64,000 nucleotides of DNA from JAQVSH01 sp964349835 (GTDB taxonomy: Bacteria > Bacteroidota > Bacteroidia > Bacteroidales > UBA4181). The stretch spans positions 9,025 to 73,024 of the forward strand of contig CAYGID010000004.1 in NCBI GenBank assembly GCA_964349835.1, read 5' to 3'. Positions within the stretch are counted from its first letter, which is position 1. Each line of letters starts with the position of its first letter. The notes below the pieces were generated by a model. It saw only the letters and a program-made list of their open reading frames with translations, was not told where the DNA came from and ran no database searches. This document shows, one piece after another, positions 8,206 to 16,794 of this stretch. The position numbers and the translations under genes were made by a program.

Positions 8206-10257
8206 TTAACCAATCATTTTGCGAAACGTCTCCTCGTTGAGAATGGGAACACCCAGCAACTCGGCTTTTTTTCGCTTTTCGGGTCCCATGTTTTCGCCTG
8301 CCAGCAGATAGTCGGTTTTAGCCGAAACCGATCCGGTATTTCTACCCCCATGCAATTCAATGAGGCGTTTCATCTCCTCTCTCGATACCGAAAAGAGTCC
8401 GCTCACCACAATGCTCTTCCCCGAAAGAGCGTTACTTAAAAGCGGGGTTCTATCTTGATGAACTGCAAATTGCAATCCAAACGCCCTCAGGCGGGTAATT
8501 TGCTCCAGATTGTCCGGATCAGAAAAATAGGCGCGAACCGATAATGCTATTTTTTCGCCAATCTCCTCTACAGCCAGTAACTGCTCCATATCGGCCAGCA
8601 TAAGGGCATCTATATCTTGAAAATGGCGAGCCAACCGCTTGGCTACGGTTTCGCCTACAAACCTGATTCCCAAGGCAAATAATACTCTTTCGAAAGGCAC
8701 CTCGCGTGCACTGGCAATCCCGTTTAACATATTGGCAACGCTCTTTTCACGAAAACTGATCTTTCGTCCGGGTTGTCCCGAGGCATCAATCATGCTCTTC
8801 TCCAGCCCTAACAACTGATCGGACCGCAGCGAAAAGAGATCGGCGCAATCTTTTACCAAGCCCTGGTCGTAAAGAAGTGCAACTTTCCCCTCGCCGAGGC
8901 TATCTATATTCAAGGCTCTCCTGCCAATAAAATGCTCTATTCTTCCCTTCTGCTGCGGTGGGCAGGATGCCCCATTCGGACAGTACCGTGCAACCTCGCC
9001 CTCCTGCCTGACCAGCGTAGTGCCACATTCCGGGCACTGGGAAGGAAAGAGAACAGGCTTCGACTTATCGTCGCGCCTGTCGAAATGAACCCCGGTAATC
9101 TTGGGAATAATTTCGCCGCCCTTTTCAACGTACACCCAGTCGTGAAGCCGAATATCGAGTAGTTCCATCTGGTCGGCGTTGTGCAAGGTTGCCCTTTTTA
9201 CGGTAGTGCCGGCAAGCAGCACAGGTTTCAGATTGGCAACCGGGGTCACCGCACCGGTGCGGCCCACCTGATAATCTATCGAAAGAATACGCGTTTCGGC
9301 TTGCTCAGCCTTAAACTTATACGAAATAGCCCATCGGGGCACCTTGGCGGTAAATCCCAACTGCTTCTGCTGCTGAAGACTATCCACTTTTATCACGATT
9401 CCGTCAATCCCGAAAGGAAGCGAGAAACGCTGGCTATCCCACTTATGAATAAAAGCAAGCACCTCATCCATCCCCGAACAGGCCTCTGCATAGTGGGCCA
9501 CTTTAAAACCCCACTCCCCGGCTTTCTGCAGATTGCCCAAATGCGATCCGGTAGGAGGAGCATCGGAAACCATTCCGTAAATAAGGCAATCGAGACTACG
9601 AGCAGCTACTACGACAGGGTTCTGCAGTTTGAGCGTTCCGGCAGCAGCATTGCGCGGATTGGCAAAGGGGGGCTCGTCTAGTTCGATCCGTACCCTGTTC
9701 AGCTCCTCGAACACAGCGGTCGGCATAATCACCTCACCACGCATCTCAAGCTCTCCGGGATAGTGGCTCCCCCTCAGGGTAAGCGGCAACGACTTAATGG
9801 TACGTACATTTGCGGTCACATCGTCGCCTTTTTCACCGTCGCCACGAGTAACCGCCCGCTCAAACCGGCCCTCCCGATAGAGAAGACTGATGGAACTCCC
9901 GTCGTACTTCAATTCGCAGACATAAGTGAAGGGTTCGCCATTAAGACCCTTGGCCACTCTGGCATCGAACTCCCGCAGCTCCGCCTCGTTATAGGTGTTT
10001 CCCAGCGAGAGCATGGGCTCCTTATGAGCCACCTGCAAAAAATCGACAGTCAAATCGCTGCCCACTCGTTGGGTGGGCGAATGGGGATCAAAGAATTGGG
10101 GATACTGCGCCTCCAGAGTCTCGAGCTCCTTAACCAACTCATCGTAAATCTGATCGGGTAGGGCAGGAGAGGCCAAAACGTAATAGGAGTAATTCAGTTC
10201 GTTAATCTTCGCCCGAAGGTGGAGAATACGCTCCCAGTCGCCATCTTTCTGTATCAT
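8206..10257 (-). CDS. ligA: NAD-dependent DNA ligase LigA
   Basis: 683 aa, the normal length. The adenylation domain carries the nucleophile Lys117 in ELKYDGSS, followed by the OB fold, a four-Cys zinc finger (CPEC, then two Cys about 15 and 21 residues on), helix-hairpin-helix repeats and a C-terminal BRCT domain (about 595-683, with SGKSIVVSGLF). It seals nicks in replication and repair using NAD+. It lies 9 nt after the GH16 gene and 9 nt before tcdA, so its expression may depend on the GH16 promoter at 11081-11110, an unusual arrangement for an essential gene. Confidence 0.97.
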   Translation of the reverse strand: MIQKDGDWERILHLRAKINELNYSYYVLASPALPDQIYDELVKELETLEAQYPQFFDPHSPTQRVGSDLTVDFLQVAHKEPMLSLGNTYNEAELREFDARVAKGLNGEPFTYVCELKYDGSSISLLYREGRFERAVTRGDGEKGDDVTANVRTIKSLPLTLRGSHYPGELEMRGEVIMPTAVFEELNRVRIELDEPPFANPRNAAAGTLKLQNPVVVAARSLDCLIYGMVSDAPPTGSHLGNLQKAGEWGFKVAHYAEACSGMDEVLAFIHKWDSQRFSLPFGIDGIVIKVDSLQQQKQLGFTAKVPRWAISYKFKAEQAETRILSIDYQVGRTGAVTPVANLKPVLLAGTTVKRATLHNADQMELLDIRLHDWVYVEKGGEIIPKITGVHFDRRDDKSKPVLFPSQCPECGTTLVRQEGEVARYCPNGASCPPQQKGRIEHFIGRRALNIDSLGEGKVALLYDQGLVKDCADLFSLRSDQLLGLEKSMIDASGQPGRKISFREKSVANMLNGIASAREVPFERVLFALGIRFVGETVAKRLARHFQDIDALMLADMEQLLAVEEIGEKIALSVRAYFSDPDNLEQITRLRAFGLQFAVHQDRTPLLSNALSGKSIVVSGLFSVSREEMKRLIELHGGRNTGSVSAKTDYLLAGENMGPEKRKKAELLGVPILNEETFRKMIG

Positions 10258-10266
10258 TACAAGAAT

Positions 10267-11052
10267 CTATTGGTAATACCGCACCCAATCAATGGAATAA
10301 TTCAATGGCAGACAGTTTTCATCAACACCTTTTGTTCCACCCCAGGCACCTCCAAACGCGAGATTCAACAGTAGATAGTGGGGCTTGTCGAAACGCCAGT
10401 ATTCGGGTAGAGTGCTGTTTTTTGTGTAGGTATGGTACTTCCGTCCGTCGATGAAAAAGTCGAGACGGTCGGGATACCACTCAACGGCGTAAACATGAAA
10501 GGCGGTATGTGCATCATCGAGCATCACGCTATTGCTCTGCTTTACCTTCGATGCATCTTTCCGCGAGCCGGGTGTGTGAACCGTAGCGTAAATTTTTTGG
10601 GGTTCGAACCCCACATTCTCCATGATGTCGATCTCGCCGCATTCGGGCCATCCCACATCACGAATATCGGTTCCCATCATCCAAATGGCCGGCCATGAAC
10701 CCAATCCCAACGGCAGTTGAGCGCACACCTCGATTCTGCCATAAAAGAAGGCGTATCTTCCGAGAGTATTGATGCTCCCCGAAGTAATGGGGTAATCGCC
10801 CTTGGTCTCCTTTCTGGCAGTAATTACCAGAAATCCTTTTTCTTGCGAAACATTTTTTTTGTTCTCTTTTGTATAATATTGCAACTCCTTATTTCTGACA
10901 TATCCCTCCTCGTACGACCATTTAGCCGGGTCGGGAAGACCGTTCTTATCAAATTCGTCCGACCATGTCAAGGTATTGATTTGAGGGTTGTACTGGCCTT
11001 GCATTTGTAAGGGCAGCCAAAGGAAGATAATGAGAAATAGTAGGTTTTTCAT
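10267..11052 (-). CDS. Secreted glycoside hydrolase family 16 (beta-glucanase/laminarinase-like)
   Basis: 261 aa with a signal peptide (1-20, ending MQGQ). The GH16 active-site motif EIDIME is present as Glu140-Ile-Asp142-Ile-Met-Glu145 (nucleophile and acid/base glutamates). WSDEFD near residue 31 and the WPAIWMMG loop support a beta-1,3- or mixed-linkage glucan hydrolase; exact specificity cannot be read from sequence. There is no lipobox or extra binding module. A well-formed promoter lies upstream on the minus strand. No SusC/SusD pair is near, so it is not in a classical polysaccharide-utilisation locus. Confidence 0.9.
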   Translation of the reverse strand: MKNLLFLIIFLWLPLQMQGQYNPQINTLTWSDEFDKNGLPDPAKWSYEEGYVRNKELQYYTKENKKNVSQEKGFLVITARKETKGDYPITSGSINTLGRYAFFYGRIEVCAQLPLGLGSWPAIWMMGTDIRDVGWPECGEIDIMENVGFEPQKIYATVHTPGSRKDASKVKQSNSVMLDDAHTAFHVYAVEWYPDRLDFFIDGRKYHTYTKNSTLPEYWRFDKPHYLLLNLAFGGAWGGTKGVDENCLPLNYSIDWVRYYQ

Positions 11053-11080
11053 ACCATGCAGATTTGAAAGGGTTGTTAAC

Positions 11081-11110
11081 CAAAGATAGAGAAAACCGGT
11101 CTATGCCAAA
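11081..11110 (-). promoter_or_regulatory. Bacteroidales-type promoter for the GH16-ligA-tcdA run
   Basis: Read on the minus strand: a TTTG box at 11110-11107, an 18-nt spacer, then TATCTTTG at 11088-11081, matching TTTG-N19±-TAnnTTTG. It lies 29 nt upstream of the GH16 start. Confidence 0.65.
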
Positions 11111-11160
11111 GGAATTGTAAGCGAAATTTCGTAACTTTAAGCAACGTATAACCCCGACGT

Positions 11161-11763
11161 ATGGAAGATTACAAAGAGATTGATGAGAAGAAGGCAGCAC
11201 TCAGAAGAGAAGTTTCACTAAAAAAGGCGCTCTTTCTCTCGGGTAACTATCAAAAAGAACGTGCAGTTCAATCCGGCTACATCAAAAAAAAGCTTGAAGA
11301 GAGTTTGGCCTTTTCGAATGCAAGAATGATTCTGTTGTATGCCTCTCTGCCCGACGAGGTGGATACTGATGAGTGGATATCGCAGTGGAGCCAAACAAAA
11401 ACAATCGTAATGCCCTGTGTGGGAAGCTCAGAAGAACCGCTTCTCCGAACCTTTACCGGGTGGAACAAAATGGAGATAGAACCACGCTTTGGCATTCGAC
11501 AACCCCTAGGCTCGGTTTGTACCGACTTTACCTCTATCGATCTCGCTATTCTTCCTGGCGTTGCCTTCGATGGCAACAACCGCAGATTGGGAAGGGGAAA
11601 AGGCTATTACGACCGACTTCTCCCTTATCTTTCGAAAGCCTTCAGAATCGGAGTCTGTTTTCACTTTCAACTTGTACCCCATATCCCTGTAGGACCACTC
11701 GACATGCCCGTCGATGCAGTGTATAGAGGAATCAGCTCCGGAAAAGCTACTACATCTTTGTAA
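11161..11763 (+). CDS. 5-formyltetrahydrofolate cyclo-ligase
   Basis: 200 aa. The family signature GRGKGYYDRLL is present near residue 142, preceded by LPGVAFDGNNRRLG. A basic N-terminal helix with KKALRREVSLKKA-type composition (KAALRREVSLKKAL) fits the ATP/folate-binding entry. The enzyme converts 5-formyl-THF to 5,10-methenyl-THF, recycling a folate that inhibits one-carbon enzymes. A weak TAACTTTA box at 11132-11139 may be its promoter. Its 3' end overlaps the convergent oxidoreductase gamma gene by 14 nt. Confidence 0.9.
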   Translation: MEDYKEIDEKKAALRREVSLKKALFLSGNYQKERAVQSGYIKKKLEESLAFSNARMILLYASLPDEVDTDEWISQWSQTKTIVMPCVGSSEEPLLRTFTGWNKMEIEPRFGIRQPLGSVCTDFTSIDLAILPGVAFDGNNRRLGRGKGYYDRLLPYLSKAFRIGVCFHFQLVPHIPVGPLDMPVDAVYRGISSGKATTSL

Positions 11764-12292
11764 CGCACTCGAATCCCCGTTGCAATGCTTTGGCATTGAG
11801 GGGTATCAGTTTATGGTGTCGTTCGGGCAGAGTATGTTTCAGACCATCAATCAGATCCTCGACCTTCAGGAGTGGCTTTATTTTTATAAATCCGCCCAAA
11901 AGAATCATATTGAAAATCTTTCCCGCATCCATTGCAAGGGCCTCAGCAGTTGCCTCCACTGTATAGATGTCAATGTCTTTCCGCTCGGGTCTACGCACAA
12001 TGCCATTGGGATCGTATAACAAAACACCTCCCGGTTTTACTTTGGATTCAAATTTATCCATCGACTGTTGATTGAGGATAATGGCGGAGTCGAACGCGGT
12101 CAAAACCGGCGAGCTGATTTTGTCGTTACTCAGGATTACTGTTACATTGGCTGTACCACCCCTCATCTCGGGTCCGTAAGAGGGCATCCAACTAACCTCC
12201 ATATTCTGTAACATGCCAGAATAGGCCAGAATCTTCCCCATCGAAAGGACTCCCTGCCCTCCAAACCCGGCAATTATGATCTCTTCATTCAT
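11750..12292 (-). CDS. 2-oxoacid:ferredoxin oxidoreductase, gamma subunit
   Basis: 180 aa. The N-terminal GFGGQGVLSMGKIL motif and the SYGPEMRGGTA segment are diagnostic of the gamma domain of 2-oxoacid:acceptor oxidoreductases. It is the fourth gene of a ferredoxin-alpha-beta-gamma operon read leftwards, 4 nt after the beta gene. Bacteroidales four-gene sets like this are usually assigned as 2-oxoisovalerate (Vor) type, but 2-oxoglutarate cannot be excluded from sequence alone. Confidence 0.88.
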   Translation of the reverse strand: MNEEIIIAGFGGQGVLSMGKILAYSGMLQNMEVSWMPSYGPEMRGGTANVTVILSNDKISSPVLTAFDSAIILNQQSMDKFESKVKPGGVLLYDPNGIVRRPERKDIDIYTVEATAEALAMDAGKIFNMILLGGFIKIKPLLKVEDLIDGLKHTLPERHHKLIPLNAKALQRGFECVTKM

Positions 12293-12296
12293 TCCA

Positions 12297-13079
12297 TTAA
12301 CGTTTTACGCGTTGACCATTCACTTTCACATCGCCCAGGGGGTACTCCGGAAACATATTCTCCTCCATCCAAACATTCGCTTGGGTGGGAGTCATCTTCC
12401 ATCCTGAACTGCAAGTAGAGACAATCTCTACTATACTGGTACCCTTGTTCTCCTTTTGCATTTCGAAGGCCGCCCTGATAGCTTTTTTGGCCTTACGTAC
12501 CGCATTCGGATTATGAACCGATTGGCGCGTAATGTAATAGGTGCCCTCAAGATCAGCCAGCAAATCGGTTAACTTCAGGGGAAACCCGGCCGACTTGGTA
12601 TCGCGCCCCGACGGGCTGGTGGCGGTTACCATTCCTTTCAGGGTGGTGGGAGCCATTTGTCCGCCGGTCATTCCGTAAATGCCGTTATTCACATAAATGA
12701 TGGTGAAGTTTTCACCTCGGTTGCAAGCGTGAATGGTTTCGCCGGTTCCAATAGCAGCCAAGTCGCCATCGCCCTGATAGGTAAAGACCGTATGTTGGGG
12801 CAGAACTCTTTTCAACCCCGAAGCCACCGCAGTAGCACGCCCGTGGGCAGCCTGGATCATGTCGAAGGTGAAAAAATCGTAGAGTAAGACTGCACAGCCT
12901 ACAGGCGAAACACCGACAGTACTCTCCTCGGCATTCATCTCTTCGACTACCTCAGCAATGATTCTCACAATGGTGCCGTGGCTGCAGCCCGGACAGAAGT
13001 TAAAGGTGGTATCGGTGAGTAATCTACTCTTCTTGTACACCGGATTTCCAGCCGGTATCAATATCTGTTGTTTGTCCAT
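12297..13079 (-). CDS. 2-oxoacid:ferredoxin oxidoreductase, beta subunit (TPP-binding)
   Basis: 260 aa. The TPP/Mg motif runs from GDGDLAAIG to NNGIYGMTGGQ, followed by APTT. An early CPGCSHG provides cysteines used by this subunit family. It forms the TPP-containing core with the alpha subunit, oxidatively decarboxylating a 2-oxoacid to an acyl-CoA and reducing ferredoxin. It starts 12 nt after the alpha stop. Confidence 0.9.
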   Translation of the reverse strand: MDKQQILIPAGNPVYKKSRLLTDTTFNFCPGCSHGTIVRIIAEVVEEMNAEESTVGVSPVGCAVLLYDFFTFDMIQAAHGRATAVASGLKRVLPQHTVFTYQGDGDLAAIGTGETIHACNRGENFTIIYVNNGIYGMTGGQMAPTTLKGMVTATSPSGRDTKSAGFPLKLTDLLADLEGTYYITRQSVHNPNAVRKAKKAIRAAFEMQKENKGTSIVEIVSTCSSGWKMTPTQANVWMEENMFPEYPLGDVKVNGQRVKR

Positions 13080-13091
13080 GAAAGTTTCCGG

Positions 13092-14168
13092 TTAAGATTT
13101 CAGAAAAAGGGTTTCAAAACCATGAACTATGTCGTCGGGGGCATGCACAACACCGCCCATTCGTCCGTAATGCTCCACTCTGGCCCTTCCTTTAACCGCC
13201 AGCTGCACATCTTCGACCATCTGTCCACAGCTCATTTCAACTGCTAAAAAGCCCTTTACACGGGCAGCCAGGTCAAAAAGCGGCTCCGAAGGAAAGGGAA
13301 ATAGAGTAATCGGGCGCAACATACCAACCTTTAGCCCGCGTTGACGGAGCAATTGCATGCTTTTTTGCGCAATCCGGGCACTCGCACCATAGGCCACCAA
13401 AACATAGTCGGCATCTTCGCATCCTATCATCTCGTACTTTACCTCAACCTCCTGCATGCGCTTATATTTGCTCTGCAAATGAAGGTTATGCGCCTCCTGT
13501 ATTAACGGGTCCAGATTCAGGGAGGTAATGTGATGCCGGGTCTGCCCGGGCTTCTTTCCGGTAGTGGCCCAATCGGGATAGGTGGTAATCTTTCCAAGCG
13601 CTTCGGGGAGAACCACCTTCTCCATCATTTGCCCGATTACACCATCCGATAAGATCATAACCGGATTTCGGTATCTGAAGGCAATTTCAAAAGCCGGAGC
13701 CACAAAATCGGCCATCTCTTGCGCGCTGGCAGGAGCCAACACAAGCATCTTATAATCGCCATGACCGCCTCCCTTAACAACCTGAAAATAGTCGGATTGT
13801 GCAGGTTGAATGGTTCCCAAACCGGGACCGCCTCTGGCAATATCCACAATCACACAGGGCAACTCTGCACCGGCAATGTATGATATTCCCTCCATCATCA
13901 GGCTCAACCCGGGACTGGAGGTCGAAGTCATAACCCGACGTCCGGCCGATGCCGCCCCATAAACCATATTGATAGCGGCCACTTCGCTTTCGGCCTGCAA
14001 GATCTCCACCCCACACGCCCTTGCATCATTCTGGTCTATCATATATTCCATGATTTCGGTCTGTGGGGTAATCGGGTATCCGAAGTAGGCGTCTATGCCT
14101 GCACGGATGGCAGCTTCGGCAATGGCCTCATTGCCCTTCAGAAATTGTATTTTTTCCATTCGATTCAA
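13092..14168 (-). CDS. vorB: 2-oxoacid:ferredoxin oxidoreductase, alpha subunit (VorB-like)
   Basis: 358 aa. GNEAIAEAAIRAG and FGYPITPQTEIMEYM mark the pyrimidine-binding alpha domain; a transketolase C-like domain follows from about residue 240. The separate alpha, beta, gamma and ferredoxin genes match the Vor arrangement in Bacteroidales, in contrast to the fused two-gene KorAB form; the substrate name is therefore an inference. Start may be Met1 (14168) or Met4 (14159). It lies 28 nt after the ferredoxin stop. Confidence 0.85.
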   Translation of the reverse strand: MNRMEKIQFLKGNEAIAEAAIRAGIDAYFGYPITPQTEIMEYMIDQNDARACGVEILQAESEVAAINMVYGAASAGRRVMTSTSSPGLSLMMEGISYIAGAELPCVIVDIARGGPGLGTIQPAQSDYFQVVKGGGHGDYKMLVLAPASAQEMADFVAPAFEIAFRYRNPVMILSDGVIGQMMEKVVLPEALGKITTYPDWATTGKKPGQTRHHITSLNLDPLIQEAHNLHLQSKYKRMQEVEVKYEMIGCEDADYVLVAYGASARIAQKSMQLLRQRGLKVGMLRPITLFPFPSEPLFDLAARVKGFLAVEMSCGQMVEDVQLAVKGRARVEHYGRMGGVVHAPDDIVHGFETLFLKS

Positions 14169-14196
14169 GAATAAATGATAAACGTGTGCTCTGCTG

Positions 14197-14424
14197 CTAT
14201 TCCTGTTTAATGCGGAAAACAGTGATCACGCCGTCGGGGCAAACCACTCCGCAATTCGTACATCCGGTGCATGCGTCGGGGTTAGCCATGTAAGAATAGT
14301 GATATCCCTTTCGGTTCACATTGGCATGCATATCGATGACCTGGTGCGGACATGAAACTTTGCACACTTCGCATCCCTTGCAGCGTTCAATGTCAACCAG
14401 AATAGTTCCTTTCGCTTTCGCCAT
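14197..14424 (-). CDS. 2-oxoacid:ferredoxin oxidoreductase, 2x[4Fe-4S] ferredoxin subunit
   Basis: 75 aa from the chosen start at 14424 (MAKAKGTILVD). Two clusters are visible: CKGCEVCKVSCP and CTGCTNCGVVCP. It passes electrons from the TPP core to ferredoxin. A longer reading to 14487 would add 21 residues, but a TATTTTTG promoter box at 14482-14475 lies inside that extension, so the short start is favoured. It is the first gene of the operon. Confidence 0.88.
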   Translation of the reverse strand: MAKAKGTILVDIERCKGCEVCKVSCPHQVIDMHANVNRKGYHYSYMANPDACTGCTNCGVVCPDGVITVFRIKQE

Positions 14425-14474
14425 ATAGTCTGTTTTTAGGTGTAAGGCAACCTTTAATTGCCCAACTGCATAGG

Positions 14475-14482
14475 CAAAAATA
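14475..14482 (-). promoter_or_regulatory. -7 box of the ferredoxin oxidoreductase operon
   Basis: TATTTTTG on the minus strand matches TAnnTTTG. A TTCG at 14504-14501, 18 nt upstream, is an imperfect -33 box. It supports the ferredoxin start at 14424. Confidence 0.5.
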
Positions 14483-14546
14483 CACAATCTACCGTAATAA
14501 CGAAGGCGATTTCTAAAATCGCGGGGCAGGGAATGGCCTTAAACAG

Positions 14547-14575
14547 GAGAAGCCATCCTTTTGGGATGGCTTCTC
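14547..14575 (-). terminator. Hairpin after serA
   Basis: Perfect 12-bp stem (14547-14558 with 14564-14575) and a short loop, 18 nt beyond the serA stop. It lies between the serCA unit and the oxidoreductase promoter. No long U-run follows on the minus strand, so efficiency is uncertain. Confidence 0.55.
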
Positions 14576-14593
14576 TATGGAATAGATAGACGT

Positions 14594-15520
14594 TTAGAAC
14601 TTGTTAACCTGATACTTACAATCGCCGTTGTTAAAGAAATCAACAATCTGACGGGCAGCTGCAAGACCAGCATTAATGTTGGCCTCAGCCGTTTCGGCGC
14701 CCACTTTTTTGGGTGTGGCAAAAGCTCTCAAACCAAAAGAATCACGAAATTTCGGATAACTGTCGGGGGCAATATCCGACGCATATTTCAGATCAGAACG
14801 TTCTAACAAAGCTTTATACAAACCGGCTTCATCGATAACCTCTTTGCGGGCCGTATTCACCAGCGTACCCCCTTTGGGCATGGTCGAAACCAGATCGTAT
14901 CCGATAGAGCTCTTAGTCTTTGGTGTTGCAGGGATATGGAGCGACACGTACTCGCAGTTGGCATATAACTCTTTTACATCGGTTACAGGAGTAACGCCAT
15001 CGGCAACCATCTCCTTTTCAGAAACAAAGGGGTCGAAGGCCGAAACTTCCATCCCGAAACCTTTACCCAAAGCGGCAACCAGTTTACCCACATTGCCATA
15101 CGCGTGAATGCCCAATCGTTTTCCCTTGAGTTCGGTACCCGTGCCTGCACTAAAGTTATTCCTGGCCATGTACACCATTAATCCAACGGCAAGTTCGGCC
15201 ACAGCGTTCGAATTTTGACCAGGGGTATTCATAGCAACAATCTTCTTGGCCGAACAGGCCTCCAAATCCAGATTGTCGAACCCGGCTCCGGCCCTAACCA
15301 CAACCTTCAGCGACGAAGCGGCCTCAATAACCTGAGAGCTAACCTTATCGCTGCGAACTATCAGGGCATCCACCTCGGATACCGCTTGAATCACCTCGGC
15401 TGTATCCTTATATTTCTCCAGAAGGAGCAATTGATATCCCGAGCTTTCGAGGATAGACCTGATTCCGTTCACTGCAACATCGGCAAACGGCTTTTCTGTG
15501 GCAATCAAAACCTTTCTCAT
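14594..15520 (-). CDS. serA: D-3-phosphoglycerate dehydrogenase, short form
   Basis: 308 aa from Met at 15520 (MRKVLIATEKPF). The NAD-binding GIHAYGNVGK loop lies near residue 147, with substrate-domain and catalytic regions (VRAGAGFDN, NTARKE, and a C-terminal segment). The ACT/regulatory domain of E. coli SerA is absent, so serine feedback through that domain is not expected. It catalyses the first step of phosphorylated serine synthesis. A longer frame to 15586 would run into the serC end and is not supported. The gap to serC is 35 nt, one operon. Confidence 0.9.
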   Translation of the reverse strand: MRKVLIATEKPFADVAVNGIRSILESSGYQLLLLEKYKDTAEVIQAVSEVDALIVRSDKVSSQVIEAASSLKVVVRAGAGFDNLDLEACSAKKIVAMNTPGQNSNAVAELAVGLMVYMARNNFSAGTGTELKGKRLGIHAYGNVGKLVAALGKGFGMEVSAFDPFVSEKEMVADGVTPVTDVKELYANCEYVSLHIPATPKTKSSIGYDLVSTMPKGGTLVNTARKEVIDEAGLYKALLERSDLKYASDIAPDSYPKFRDSFGLRAFATPKKVGAETAEANINAGLAAARQIVDFFNNGDCKYQVNKF

Positions 15521-15555
15521 GGGACAAATGCAATTATTTAGTTTCAGAGTCGATC

Positions 15556-16620
15556 TTAGTTCTTCTGTTCGAATGCTTTCATGCAATCAACAAGCGCTTG
15601 CACTCCCTCAACACTCATCGCATTGTAAATGGAGGCACGGAACCCGCCAACCGAACGGTGTCCTTTGATACCGACCATACCCCTTGCTTTTGCGAAATCC
15701 ATAAATGCAGGCTCCAACTCCGCATATTGGTCGTTCATTACAAAGCAGACGTTCATGATTGAGCGATCTTCTACGTTGGCGGTTCCTTTGAAAAGGCGGT
15801 TCCGTTCAATTTCATTATAAATAAGCTCTGCCTTATGGAGGTTTATCTTCTCCATTTCTACCAGTCCGCCCATGGCCTTGAGCCATTTCAGGGTTTGGAG
15901 AGCCGTAAAGATGGGCAGTACCGGAGGGGTATTGTAGAGAGACCCGTTATCGATATGAATGCGATAATCGAGCATGGAGGGGATATGGCGGGTTACCTTC
16001 CCCAGGATGGAATCCTTAACAATAACAAAAGCCAATCCGGCAGGCGCCAAATTTTTCTGGGCTCCCCCGTAGATCAGACTATATTTCGACACATCGAGTG
16101 GACGACTGAAGATATCCGACGACATATCGGCCACTAAAGGAACAGGACTGTCGATATCGGTACGAATTTCGGTACCAAAAATGGTATTGTTGGTGGTGAT
16201 ATGAAAATAATCTACATCCAACGGAATGGTGTAACACTTGGGAATGTAGGAGAAATTTTTGTCCTTCGAGGAAGCTACCTCAATGACCTGTCCAAACCCC
16301 TTTGCCTCTTTGAGCGCCTTGCTTGCCCAGGTACCGGTATTCAGGTAGGCAGCTTTCGACTCCATCAGGTTAAAAGGAATCATACAAAATTGCAAACTGG
16401 CGCCACCTCCCAAAAAGAGGACGGAGTAGCCCTCCGGAATATCCAACAATTCACGAAAAAGCTGAACGGACTCATTGATAACCGCTTCGAACTCTTTGCT
16501 ACGATGGGATATCTCCAAAAGGGACAATCCCACACCGGGAAGCTCTAATACAGCCTTAGCTGTCTCTTCGATGGCAACTCTGGGTAATACAGAGGGACCT
16601 GCGTTAAAGTTATATTTCAT
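15556..16620 (-). CDS. serC: Phosphoserine aminotransferase
   Basis: 354 aa, full length. N-terminal NFNAGPSVLP and the PLP lysine in YGGAQKNLAPAGLAF are diagnostic; GGFRASIYNA near the C-terminus is also typical. It converts 3-phosphohydroxypyruvate made by SerA to phosphoserine. It leads the serC-serA transcript from the promoter box near 16705-16712. Confidence 0.95.
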   Translation of the reverse strand: MKYNFNAGPSVLPRVAIEETAKAVLELPGVGLSLLEISHRSKEFEAVINESVQLFRELLDIPEGYSVLFLGGGASLQFCMIPFNLMESKAAYLNTGTWASKALKEAKGFGQVIEVASSKDKNFSYIPKCYTIPLDVDYFHITTNNTIFGTEIRTDIDSPVPLVADMSSDIFSRPLDVSKYSLIYGGAQKNLAPAGLAFVIVKDSILGKVTRHIPSMLDYRIHIDNGSLYNTPPVLPIFTALQTLKWLKAMGGLVEMEKINLHKAELIYNEIERNRLFKGTANVEDRSIMNVCFVMNDQYAELEPAFMDFAKARGMVGIKGHRSVGGFRASIYNAMSVEGVQALVDCMKAFEQKN

Positions 16621-16704
16621 CTACATTGAAATGAGGTGGGCATACTGCTCAGGAGCGATTAGTACGAACCGGGGTTGTGATTTCTTTTCACTAAAAAACG
16701 GAAG

Positions 16705-16712
16705 CAAAAGTA
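16705..16712 (-). promoter_or_regulatory. -7 box of serC-serA
   Basis: TACTTTTG on the minus strand fits TAnnTTTG, 85 nt upstream of the serC start. The sequence upstream is a T-rich run without a clean TTTG at the right spacing. The roughly 80-nt leader has no obvious leader peptide. Confidence 0.45.
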
Positions 16713-16794
16713 GTGTTTTTTGCGAAAAAAAAAGGAAAACCAGTAGAAATGAAAGGTAAGGAGAGACCATATCTTTCACTCAGAATCTAACAAT

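Noticed and set aside
16621..16704. Possible leader peptide or riboswitch before serC
   Set aside because: No amino-acid-rich short frame, aptamer motif or terminator could be recognised there.
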